Assembly (NCBI GenBank): GCA_037355855.1
Contig: CM074763.1
Coordinates: forward strand, 5,208,001-5,272,000
From: Pseudo-nitzschia pungens
Taxonomy: Eukaryota > Bacillariophyta > Bacillariophyceae > Bacillariales > Bacillariaceae
Reading direction: 5' to 3'
Length of the DNA stretch: 64,000 bases
In this document: one piece after another, positions 19,195-29,187 of the stretch
Layout of the letters: each line of letters starts with the position of its first letter
Numbering within the stretch: the first letter of the stretch is position 1
The notes under the pieces: model-generated
The model's input: only the letters and a program-made list of their open reading frames with translations
What the model was told of the DNA's origin: nothing
The model's database searches: none
Program-made: the position numbers and the translations under genes

Positions 19195-21066
19195 TTGTGC
19201 TCCAGGTGCTCCCCATTCTGTATATCATTCATACTAGTAGTAACCACCATAAACCACCAAAAGTTAACATCAGGAAAGAAATAAGAAGTAGTCCTTCCTA
19301 GTTTTATTTGTAAAGTAACGGCACAAGTGATTCAAAAAAAGACCAGAACTACTATAGCAACATCGTTTCTTGTGATTTTATTTCTGGTAGTATTACTATT
19401 TTTATTATCAATTTTTGTTTTGTGTTACGTATCACTTGCATTATTTTGTTGCATCCAACCCAGAGGAGAAGAGAAGTAGGTACGAGCAGTTCTACTATTA
19501 CAAGTACTATAAGTACTAGTACTAGTAGTAGTAGTTTGTTGCCAAGTATTTACTCATCGTTGGGATGATGTACGGGGGTGGTGGTACTCGTACTGCTGCT
19601 GCTACGTCATGAGATAAACCTTACTGCAACAAGACCCAAACGTATGGCAAGAATGTACTGGTGGTGTGGGAACGAGATACTAGCCCTCACTGGTCGAGGA
19701 AGTTTGTGCAGCAAATCAGTCTGCTGGTGGTGGTGATTCCGAGTCAAAAGGGCATGATTAGTGTCTTCGTTAGGTCTTCATCATCTCTTTTGTTTAGTGT
19801 CTGGTGGTGTCTGCTTTCTTGACTTCTGTCTTCTGTGTTTCTGTCTGCTGCTGGAAGCTGGAAGCTGTTGGAAACTGCTCTGTGCTGGTGAAATATCTTC
19901 ATACATCAGCAGCATATTAAGACGAACACAGCAGTACTATTACTAGTAGTAGTAGTCTATCAAAATTCAGTATTGGTGGATGCTACTACTACTACTACTA
20001 CTACTAGTATGAGTAGTCCTTCTGTACTACTACTAGTACTACTACTACACTTTGTGTGCTGTCCTGTAAGAAACTGGTAGGAGCTAGTAGGATATGAAGT
20101 AAGGTTTGCTAGTAGCTCTGGTAAAGATCCCTACACTGGGACCCAGTTCTCTACCAGTATCCAGGATCCCCAATAGCACCATAGGACTACCCTGCCGGTA
20201 CGACTGCAAGGAGCTCCGGTGGATTTCCTCCACTTAAAAAAAGCCGAAGGAACCGACTTTTTGTCCAGCGTCAGCAGAGTCAGTCGTATCCTACCGGTAT
20301 TGTTCCGGTAACTTACCAGTATTCTACCGCTGCGGTATCTTGGTCTCTTGTCTCGACGTTCTAGAGAGTGAGTCGAGTCGTCCCGCTGCGTGTGAATACA
20401 ATGATAAATTACGTGCAAGTACCAGGTACCGTACGTAATAGTACGTACGAGCTACCGTACGTAATAGTTTCACCCCAGTGCACAGAATGCATGTACGTAC
20501 AAGGACGTACATACGTACGCCATACGATCGGTGGATCTCGTCATTCACCATTTCATCATCCATCATCCATCTCTCATCACTCATCACTCATCGTTCCTCT
20601 TCCCTTTTCATTCCTTATTGTTCTTTTGCAATACAGTAACAATTCATCCCTCATCATCCCAACAAAGAGACACTGGAGGAACCGGTATTTACCGGTATGA
20701 ATGAAGAGTGTCGTCCCATTGGTCCCATTCCTACACACACGTTCTGCAACGATAGGTTTGACAACGATACCTGCGTACGTTACAATCAAAACAAACAAGC
20801 GAGCAGGAAGGCAAGACGATAAGAAGGCGGGCAGCTAGGCAGGCAGCTAGGCAGGCAGGCAGGCGAGGCGATCGTTTCCGACCCAACTACGTGTACCGAC
20901 AACCCAATACCAAAATCAAACGAGTCCCTACAAAAACAAACCGAAACGAATCGAAACAAAACAAAACGAATCGAAACGAATCGAAACACGAAAACGAAAC
21001 GAAAACAAATCGATCCGATCCGATCCTATCCTATCCTAGCTTATCCTATCCGCTCAGAGGAACACC
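19195..21066. other. Intergenic; TAG-rich and pentamer repeats
   Basis: No gene seen. It has TAGTAG/TACTAC runs at 19,490-20,060, a dispersed-repeat word (AGTAGCTCTGGTAAAGATCC) near 20,094, GTACGTAC runs at 20,430-20,515 and a GGCAG repeat near 20,830. Stacked CGAAA, GAATC and TATCC pentamers at 20,938-21,050 probably belong to the 5' leader of the next gene. Confidence 0.55.
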
Positions 21067-22213
21067 ATGATGCGCAATCATTCTTCCAACGATTCGTTTG
21101 CATTCCCCAAAAGGAGGCACAGATGGCAGATCCTCCGTTTTGTCGGGAGCAGCTTCCTCCTCCGCGGGAGCACGGCTTTGATCGGATCTCCGGCAGGAAA
21201 GCATCACCAGTCACGGCAGTCGTTGCAATTCCAATCGCAATTCCAATCGCAATTCCGATTTCAATCGCAGCACGAATGCAGCAACACTCCACGGAAGACA
21301 CGGACAAAACAACAACTAAAAACAAAAACAAAAACACGGCTCTCCGTGGCTGCGGCCCAACCAGAGACGTCCCGTCACGAGACCCAGGAGCTCCCGCTGC
21401 CGTTGCCGCTGCCGTTGCCTCCGGAGTCCTTTCTGGACTCGTTCCTGGCCACCAGCCCGCGGGCCCGGGCCGCCATGGAAGCGCTGCTGGAGCACCCGTC
21501 CGTCAAGGCGCTGGAACTCGACAAGCGGCCCCGCCGAAAGCTCAAACCCCGGCACAAGGCCCTCTTTCGGACCTCGACAGCGAGTGGCGGTAGCAGCGGC
21601 AATAGCAGTAGCAATAGCAGTAGCAGCGGGGATGGCAATAGAATGTATATCAACGGCAACGATGGCCTGGTCCTCTTTGAGGTCCTGGCACGGATCTGCT
21701 GCGATTCGGGGGTGGTTCCCCGCAAGGAATTCTTTGAAACCTACGCGGCCGCTCTGTGCATCCACGAGTCGTCGCTCGGGGGAGCAATCGGTGACGATGA
21801 TTCGGGCTGTTTCCGGATTGCGGATCTGGCGGCCGGCCACGGCCTGCTCTCGTGGATGCTCCTGGCCCTCGACCACTACGAACAAGGCTGCGACGAGAAA
21901 GAAAACAAGGACGACAAGGGACAAAAACGCCCACAACCACAACCACAACCACAAAAAGATGCCACGGACAACGCGGTCGTCGCCGGCGACGATGATGCCA
22001 ACCATCCCATTGCCGGCCTCCGCAGGCGGATCGTAAAACCCGGGGATCCACCGCTGTTGTCCGCCGTGTGCGTCGACCGGCGCATGCCGCCGAATGCGGT
22101 GGCCATTGCCAAATCCATGCGGAAGCACCTCTTTTCGACCGCGAGTAGAGACGGAGACTCACAAAGCAAGGACAAGCGCAAGGACAACGGCAAGGACAAC
22201 GGCAACGGCAAGG

Positions 22214-22247
<34 letters not shown>

Positions 22248-23435
22248 CGACGACGACTCGGGCCTGTACGATCGCACATGGACGTACGTCGAGTGCGACC
22301 TGCGCAGCGTCGTCGTTTCGGACGCCTCCACGCTGCTGGTGTCGGTACACGCCTGCGGGACCCTCACCGATTTCTTGATTGGCATGGGAATCGGAACCGG
22401 AATGGGAACTCGCTCGGAGGAGGGCTGTGGTGATGGTAATGACGAACGCGAACGGGAACGGGAACGCGACGAAGAAACGAATTCGGGTTCGTTTACCGCG
22501 CCACTGGCGATCGTCCCCTGTTGCCACACCTACAGCATCCACAAGGGGTACGCGCCCCACCCGCGGTATTCGAGAACGACCGCGGAGGCCGTCGGAGACG
22601 CCATTGTCCGCGCCCAGCGAGAGCTCGAACTCGAACTCGAACTCGAACTCGAAATCGACCCAGACAAGGGGGCGCGCACGGCAACCCCAAAACAGTCTTC
22701 CCGGCCGGTCGAGTCGGCGTTGCACGGCCGAGGCGCGACCAACCCCAAGTTCAAGATCGTCGAGGACGTCATCGATCGGGTCCGGGTCCGGACCCTGGTG
22801 AACGCGGGGTACGACTCGGTGACCATCGCGAGCCTGCCGTCACAATTCACCCAGCGGAATCGGCTGGTGCTGGCCCACCGCAGTGGCAGTCGCAACAGTA
22901 AAAGCAACAGCAACAGCGATGGGGATCGAACTCCGAATGCCAATGCCAATGCCAATGCCAATGTCATTGCGGCAAAAGTCCGAGACAATGACGACTCCTC
23001 CTCCTGCTCGTCATCGCGCAACTCGATACGCAGGGGATCCATGCCCCCCCGTGCCAACCACGCGTCTGCCAAGGAAGCAAACAAAAAAGAGCCACCGAGC
23101 TCGATGGTGGTCCCCATCGCAAACAATCCGAAGAGCATCGATGCCTGCCTCGCGGTTTCCGGACGGGCCAAGGCCGTGGAACGCCTCCGCGCGATGTTAC
23201 CCAACCATTTTTCTCCAAAGCTCGACGTCAGCCTGTGGCTCACTCCCGAACCGACCGCGGAGGATACGAGTGCGAGAACGAGTGCGAGTGCGAGTGCGAG
23301 TACGATTACGAGTACGAGTACGAGTACGAGTGCCGAGAACGACACCACGAAACCCGCGAAGGCCGTCGACGTTGATTTCGAAGCGACGCTGGTGGCCCTG
23401 ACGAAAATATTGGAAGCGACGGTCGCGGAACACAT

Positions 23436-23466
<31 letters not shown>

Positions 23467-23793
23467 CAATTGCAAGAGTCGCAAGGTTCCTCGGCCGAGA
23501 CAACCCCTGCTCCCCCGCCGGTCTCTTGCTCGATCCGGCCGCTCCCCAACGGCCGATTCGTCCATCCGGTAACGGGACGTGTTTCGTGCACGTACCAGAT
23601 CGAATATACATACTCCTCCAGGGGCAAGGGAGGATCGTCAACGTCCGCCCTTGGGACTCCCTTTCCAAAGGCCACTGCCAAGAAACTCCACGAGCGGTTT
23701 ACCAAGAACGTGGTGCGGTCCCTGGAGGGGGTTACCTGCCGAGACAGCAAAAACAGCAACAACACGAACGATACCGCTCACAAAGCTACATAG
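21067..23793 (+). CDS. SAM-dependent methyltransferase fused to an FDX-ACB (tRNA-binding) domain
   Basis: 908 residues. The Rossmann methyltransferase part carries motif I, RIADLAAGHGLLSWML (~248-263), then VSVHACGTLTDFLIG (~424), VPCCHTYSIHKGY (~481) and FTQRNRLVLAHR (~592). The HACG and PCCH pattern fits the Methyltransf_32/TRMT13-like group. The C-terminus matches the ferredoxin-fold anticodon-binding domain of phenylalanyl-tRNA synthetase: KLDVSLWL (~717), then RFVHPVTGRVSCTYQIEY (~830) and KKLHERFTKNVVRSLEGV (~875). Poly-Gln, Ser, SASA, ELEL and PQPQ tracts interrupt both domains. Family knowledge makes an RNA, probably tRNA, substrate likely; the exact target is unknown. The N-terminal 50 residues have a hydrophobic, Arg-bearing stretch that could be an organelle signal. 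Confidence 0.85.
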
Positions 23794-24710
23794 AAACGGC
23801 AAGGGGATGATTGCGTTTTTTCATTCAACGGGAGTTGCCGTTGCGAATAGCGCAATGCAATGTATCTGGGGGTTGTACACGACGCATGCATTCCAATATC
23901 CTGTATTTCGGTGACGTTATGCCGGCGTCGACAATCGCTCCGGTCGCATCGCGGGCTTCTTCCACCAATACGCAAGCAGCCCTGCACGAAAACCCCTCGG
24001 ATCAGAGTCATTCCTCGCTTGTGGAAGCCTGTCGGAGGAGATCGATTGAGTGGGTCGGATCGAATTGAATCGAATTGAATCGAATCGAATCGGGGAAACA
24101 TTTGTGTTTGACGGACGAAGTATGTATCTTCTGTTACAATAGGAAAATCATGTTTCTGTTTAACAAGATTTATATTCATCAAAGTCATGCATCTAGTGAA
24201 CATCAAGAAATATGGTGTCAATGAGGTGGAAACTTGAAGTGGAGCATGACTGAGCACTCTAGAATACCGCATCCTATGGGATGCCCCGGCGCCGTCTCGG
24301 ATGCGCACTGGAAACTTCGGAGTGCATCATGATGTATCATGTGCTCACAGTGTCATACAGCACGTAGTCGCACGTTAAATATTGGTTCTTATAGTGATTT
24401 CGTGTGAAGTTCGTTGCGGGTTGACTAAGATCCAGGAGAATGTGTAGCGAGTAGTTATCCTGCCTGTCCTGTGTCTTGCCCAACATCATTTCAAGGCAAC
24501 TTCTTAATTACACGGTGAATCATCTTTAAGCCAACAACTCCATCATGGAAGCAATTCTTATGGTATCAGGGAGCCGTGCGCTGCCACTTCCAATTCAGGT
24601 TTCGAATGAGTTTCCTAGGTTCCCCTCTACTAAATTCTCAAGTCAGTTCCCAAGTCAATTTCAATCCATTCCATTCCATTCGAGGGAACCATTTTGGTGG
24701 TATCCTATCA
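23794..24710. other. Intergenic between convergent genes
   Basis: No gene seen. A (GAATC)/(GAATT) pentamer run lies at 24,060-24,092. ORFs here are short and without family resemblance. Confidence 0.6.
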
Positions 24711-25037
24711 TCAGTCACCTCCTCCTCCTCCTCCCCCGTCGCCCCCAGCGTCACCACCCCAGCCTCCAGCGTCACCACCCCAGCCTCCAGCGTCACCACC
24801 CCAGCCTCCAGCGTCACCATTGCCACCGTCCCATCCGTGATAATGTCCGCCGCCATTGCCATCATTCCCACCGTCCCATCCGTGATAATGTCCGCCGCCA
24901 GCATCATCGGCTCCACGACGGCGATAGTCTCCGTTGTTAACGGTACATATCCTCAGGACGATTCCGAACCACACAACGAAAAACAAGATGCCGAGCACCA
25001 CCATTAAGTCCAAATCATCGTCAAAATTATCTGCCAT
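24711..25037 (-). CDS. Small single-pass membrane protein with Gly/His/Trp/Asp-rich repeats
   Basis: 108 residues from the ATG at 25037 (MADNFDDDLDLM). An acidic N-terminus is followed by one transmembrane segment, LMVVLGILFFVVWFGIVL (~11-29), then a short Arg cluster. The rest consists of two units of GGGHYHGWDGGN and four of GDAGGWG, ending in poly-Gly. The 21-bp DNA tandem repeat (24,747-24,830) is in frame and so keeps the peptide repeat. The opposite strand is open too, but would give Ser/Pro/Thr or Arg/His-rich chains without a membrane segment. His and Asp in the tail suggest metal binding or matrix contact, which is inference only. Confidence 0.6.
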   Translation of the reverse strand: MADNFDDDLDLMVVLGILFFVVWFGIVLRICTVNNGDYRRRGADDAGGGHYHGWDGGNDGNGGGHYHGWDGGNGDAGGWGGDAGGWGGDAGGWGGDAGGDGGGGGGGD

Positions 25038-26272
25038 GTTCGAAGTTTCGTTTGTGCTTGTCTTTCTTTGGACTGAGGTTGCAGTCAATAAATGTTCGAA
25101 AGTATTATTATTTTTTGTACGAGTATGAATAAGTTACTCGTGAATACTACGAATCGCCTAACAATTGAAATGGGTGTTGTATTGGCGGAAATTAACAGAG
25201 ATTAGCGAAAATGAACAGACGCGAATAGAAAAAGAAAGTGATGTAAGATCTTAACCTTACGTACAGTAGGTGTCAAAAAGATACACGGCTGGGCACCACC
25301 GTGCTGAGTATTAGAAATAAGTTACGAGTAGCCTACCGGTACCATACTAAGTTACGAGTAAGATTACCCGTCAAAAACCAAAATGGATCACGTTTTCAAA
25401 AATGGATCACGTTTACCAAAATGGATCACGTCGAGTGACAGCATCTTTGCTTTTTGCACTATCTCCTCACACACGCCACCACCCCTGTTGGTAGTCATGG
25501 TCGACCTCCGAATCTTATCTAAGCAATGAACAGAAAGATACTGGAATGCGCAGTATACCGGTAGTAGTAATAGTAAAAAATAATGCAGGGCAAGCACGGT
25601 GCATACTTGCACGTTTCATTATAATAGTAGTAGTAATAGTGAGACGAAAGTGCAAGAGAGTTATGATTCGTCTCTAGAGAGAGAGAGAGAGTACCAGTAA
25701 GACACTCATTACTGTGAACATGACGACCTCGCGGATCATTTGTCACTGATCAATACTTGTATTATTATTTTATTTCTTTATTTTATTAATAATTATGTGT
25801 AGTAAACATGTATGAATAGTATTCGTAAACAGCTTCAATAACATAACCATTGCTGGGTACTTTTCCGTTCTAAGAACTAGCGAGCACCTCGTGCCTTTCT
25901 TTGGAAAGAAATGATGCGGTCCATCCGATCACGTTCCATTATTCCATTCCATTATTCCATTCCATTATTCCATTCCATCGAGGCAAAAACACAACCAGCA
26001 ACCGTTGTTGAAATATTAATTCTTTGATCTCTTATGCGCTGTTATTGATATGAACGACGCCAAGTCATTCTATTGTTATGAAAGTAAGTGTATAGGTAGT
26101 GAAGAGCAATAACCAGACCGGATGGCAATTCTATCGGAACCGAATGAATCAAGTCCTGTGAGAGCGAAAAGTGCAGCGCACGGGAAGATGCCGTGGGAAG
26201 TTCATTAGTTCATAGTATGCGTTGTGGAAGCAACGGCATCGAATTCTCCATGTTTGTTGTTGGTACCGATCA
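25038..26272. other. Intergenic between two minus-strand genes
   Basis: No gene seen. Three near-tandem copies of AAAATGGATCACGT lie at 25,380-25,430. There is a (GA)n stretch near 25,677 and a (CCATT)n pentamer tract at 25,930-25,978. Confidence 0.6.
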
Positions 26273-28210
26273 TCACGAAACCCAAAAGAGTAGTATTGCG
26301 GGAACCAACAGAATCGATGACGAAACAATCCTCGAATCCCAGGATTTCGGAGCGCTCGACGCAGTGGACGAGGACACACCGTTGGGTGTGGTGGTTCCGT
26401 TGTCGTTTGCTCCCGGAGAGACGACATCGATTTCCTCGGGATCCTCGCGGTACGATCGAGCAAACGGTTGGGAGTCGGCGTCGCTGCTGTATTTGTTCCA
26501 AGAAGCTCTCGTGCTCGGATCGCCTCCGCTATAGTGCGGTTGTCCTTCCATGATGGGTTCTCCAACTCCCCATTCCGCGCATCCGCCGCACTTTGAAAAC
26601 ACCAGTGGCATTGCGAAGAGCTTGCAATAGTCCGAGGTCATCATTCCCAGTCGCCCCGCCCCTTCCAGGGCCGAGCACGTCGTCGTCGTGCCGTTGGGAA
26701 GCTCAACCAGGTTGTCGGGTTTGGCAACCTTGGCACCGAAGCTGCCGCAGAGGTTACAGGATGCTGCTCCCGTCGTGTCCCCCGGGAGTATGAACATGAC
26801 GTTTGCACCGCCTCGTTGCACGTGATGGTCTTCGTCCTGCGAGGTCCGGTTGTTGAACGGGGGCTCCTCGTCCTTGTCTTCGTCGTCGTCCTTCTCTTCG
26901 TCGTCTTGGTTTGCGTCTGGTTCGTTTTCTTTTTGGTCGGGCTCCGGCACCCCGGCAACCAAGGAGGGATCGTAAAAGATGGGCTCGCAGCCACAATACT
27001 CCCATGTCCGGGATTGAAGCTCGGGGCACACATCGCGGTTGAAAAACCCGGTCATGGCACCCAGTTCCAATCCGGAGCACTGGTAGTTACCAATCACGGG
27101 AAAGCTTCCCATGGCGCTGCGTTTCGTCATTTCAAATCCCATCCCACAGGGGGGACAACTCGTGCAGAGGTCTCCAAAGACGACATTGTAGCGCAATGTT
27201 GAGAGCTCGTTGTCGCAGGTATTGACCACGTGGTTTCCCCCAACAACATTGCTACAATCGACCTCGAAGCAACGGGTTTGATAGGACGAGAGGGCATAGC
27301 TCTCGCCGGTGTCCGAATCCAGAAAGCTTCGTTCGTAGGTACGAATTTCCGTCGAACACGAATTGCATTGCTGGTGGTTGAAGAATACTCCGCATGGGGC
27401 CGAGGACTTGGATTCCTTGACAATATCGGACACGCCGCTCTCGCTGTAGACGATTTCTGACGTCGTGTCGATGTCGTTGTCGTCCCCGGACGAGGACTGA
27501 AAGGTGGCGCAAACGTGTTGCTGGTAGGGATCTGTGAATGTCTTGCAAGTTGTGTAGGTGTAGTCCTGGGGACCAAAGGCTTCCACCGACAGGGTTTCGC
27601 GGTAGCAGATCTCTACCTCTTCTCCACAGTAGTTTATGGTTGAGCCGCAGTATCCTCCAACCCGGATCGCTTCCGTGCTGCATTCGATGTGTCCTTGGAT
27701 CGATTCGAAATCAAAATCCTCGCAATCACAAACGGGGCTGTCGCAAATGTAATACAGCGTGGACATTAGAAAGTCGTTTTCCTCAGCAGCGCCAGGAATG
27801 ATATTGTCGTTATCTTCGAGCTTTCGAGAGATCTCGTCTGCATCAATCTCCTTTGGTATATCCGCTCCGGAATTTCGGTGAACAGCGCGGTTCGATTTTT
27901 TGGGACGATGGCCTCGACCGAGCACTCCCAGATCTGGGGAAGAATGAACTTTGTCTCCTTGGACCTTGCTGTTTCGCCTCGTCTTCATTTTTTCGACGAG
28001 CTTGCCCACGGCTGTCTGTTTCCGCTCTAGTTTCCTTTGGTTTTGTAGGGGTTCATAACTGCCTGGATCCTCCTGCGTCCCACTGAGTTTCGTCCCATGT
28101 TTCGACGCCTCGGTGGTTCCCTTGTTGCTAGCGGTAGTGCTAGATTTCGTTGCCAACATCTGCCCAGCTTGGGCCACAAACAGTGCCGTAGAGGCAGCGG
28201 TGAGTCTCAT
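26273..28210 (-). CDS. Cys-rich, probably GPI-anchored cell-surface protein (paralogue)
   Basis: 645 residues, ATG at 28210. The N-terminus MRLTAASTALFVAQAGQMLA resembles a signal peptide. A basic, disordered stretch follows up to ~150. The Cys-rich region starts at YYICDSPVCDCEDF (~170) and runs parallel to the protein at 17149-19194: YQQHVC, CNSC, CFEVDC, CTSCPPCG and YEC/YQCSGLEL...CGCEP occur in the same order. An acidic linker (DDEEKDDDEDKDEE, ~430) is followed by one more module starting CNLCGSFG and ending CGGC. The last ~18 residues are hydrophobic (SSSILLVPAILLFWVS), a GPI-type or membrane tail. I infer an extracellular surface or wall role. The two genes point toward each other about 7 kb apart with two genes between. 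Confidence 0.88.
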   Translation of the reverse strand: MRLTAASTALFVAQAGQMLATKSSTTASNKGTTEASKHGTKLSGTQEDPGSYEPLQNQRKLERKQTAVGKLVEKMKTRRNSKVQGDKVHSSPDLGVLGRGHRPKKSNRAVHRNSGADIPKEIDADEISRKLEDNDNIIPGAAEENDFLMSTLYYICDSPVCDCEDFDFESIQGHIECSTEAIRVGGYCGSTINYCGEEVEICYRETLSVEAFGPQDYTYTTCKTFTDPYQQHVCATFQSSSGDDNDIDTTSEIVYSESGVSDIVKESKSSAPCGVFFNHQQCNSCSTEIRTYERSFLDSDTGESYALSSYQTRCFEVDCSNVVGGNHVVNTCDNELSTLRYNVVFGDLCTSCPPCGMGFEMTKRSAMGSFPVIGNYQCSGLELGAMTGFFNRDVCPELQSRTWEYCGCEPIFYDPSLVAGVPEPDQKENEPDANQDDEEKDDDEDKDEEPPFNNRTSQDEDHHVQRGGANVMFILPGDTTGAASCNLCGSFGAKVAKPDNLVELPNGTTTTCSALEGAGRLGMMTSDYCKLFAMPLVFSKCGGCAEWGVGEPIMEGQPHYSGGDPSTRASWNKYSSDADSQPFARSYREDPEEIDVVSPGANDNGTTTPNGVSSSTASSAPKSWDSRIVSSSILLVPAILLFWVS

Positions 28211-29187
28211 TGTTCAAGGATGGAGCGACCGGTGAGCTTCCTCCTCCTTCGTCTCCAGTCTCGTCGTTTCAATAGTCCGGCAGCGAGGGGGTCAAATGTT
28301 CATGAGAAGATGCCCACGGTACGATCAATTATTATTTAGTCTAATCTCGCCGGTGATGGATAGAGAGCGAGGATTACTTGGAATTTTCCTCTCAAACCGG
28401 TTGTACCGTATCTGTCAATCAGGTGAAACATTCTTTCCAGAATTAAGATATTTGACGTACTGTAACACAAGTGAACCGAAAGATGACATGTGCGGAAAGG
28501 GTTCTCTAACGCTATTTACCATAACGGCATCATAACGCAACGGTTCAACCGCTATCGAGAAACAACAGCCTTCGCAAGATTTGGCGGTGCGCGTTTTTTA
28601 GTCGTAAATTCTTTTGATGACTGGGATCGACCGAGTCGAAAAATCTCGGATCCTTCTTTGGATCTTTCTCTTCTGATGGGGGAGGAGAGAGATACTGTAC
28701 GGTGTTTGTACATCCTGGTAGGTAACTTACTTGTATGAGTTTAGTAACCTTACCGGTAAAGAATGATAATCTTCGGATCAAAAACTCGTGACTCACTCCG
28801 TTCAAGACTGTAAGAATTGGTGACTGCATCGACTGACGCACATCACAAACGGAAGCAAAGCAACTCTTTTTCTCGTTGGTATCGTACCAAAACCATCAGG
28901 TAAGATTTACGGTAAAATATGGACATGGTCGATGGTCGATGGTCGATGGTCGATCGATCTTTAGACTTGAGACTCATCACGAAGGAAAAGCAACTAAGAC
29001 GTGCCGTAGTTATTCTTGATATCGTTCATTGGACAGAGTCCGCAAAATGTGCTTTTCTTTATTGAACCATCCGAAGCTCCGCTAAGTCACTGACTAATTT
29101 GCAAGATCCTATAATACGAGATAGATAGACACAGAGAGTGATCGGTGCGCAACCATTATTACAGAATTATTTTTCCATAAAGCTATC
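28211..29187. other. Intergenic between divergent genes (promoter region)
   Basis: The minus-strand gene at 26273 and the plus-strand gene at 29188 start away from this stretch, so it should hold both promoters. I see no clear core element. A short GGTCGATGGTCGATGGTCGAT repeat lies near 28,930. Confidence 0.5.

Noticed and set aside
22530..23765. Minus-strand ORF of 411 codons opposite the methyltransferase
   Set aside because: Contains poly-Ser, poly-Cys and Leu-Ala runs mirrored from the sense repeats; the sense strand carries real domains.
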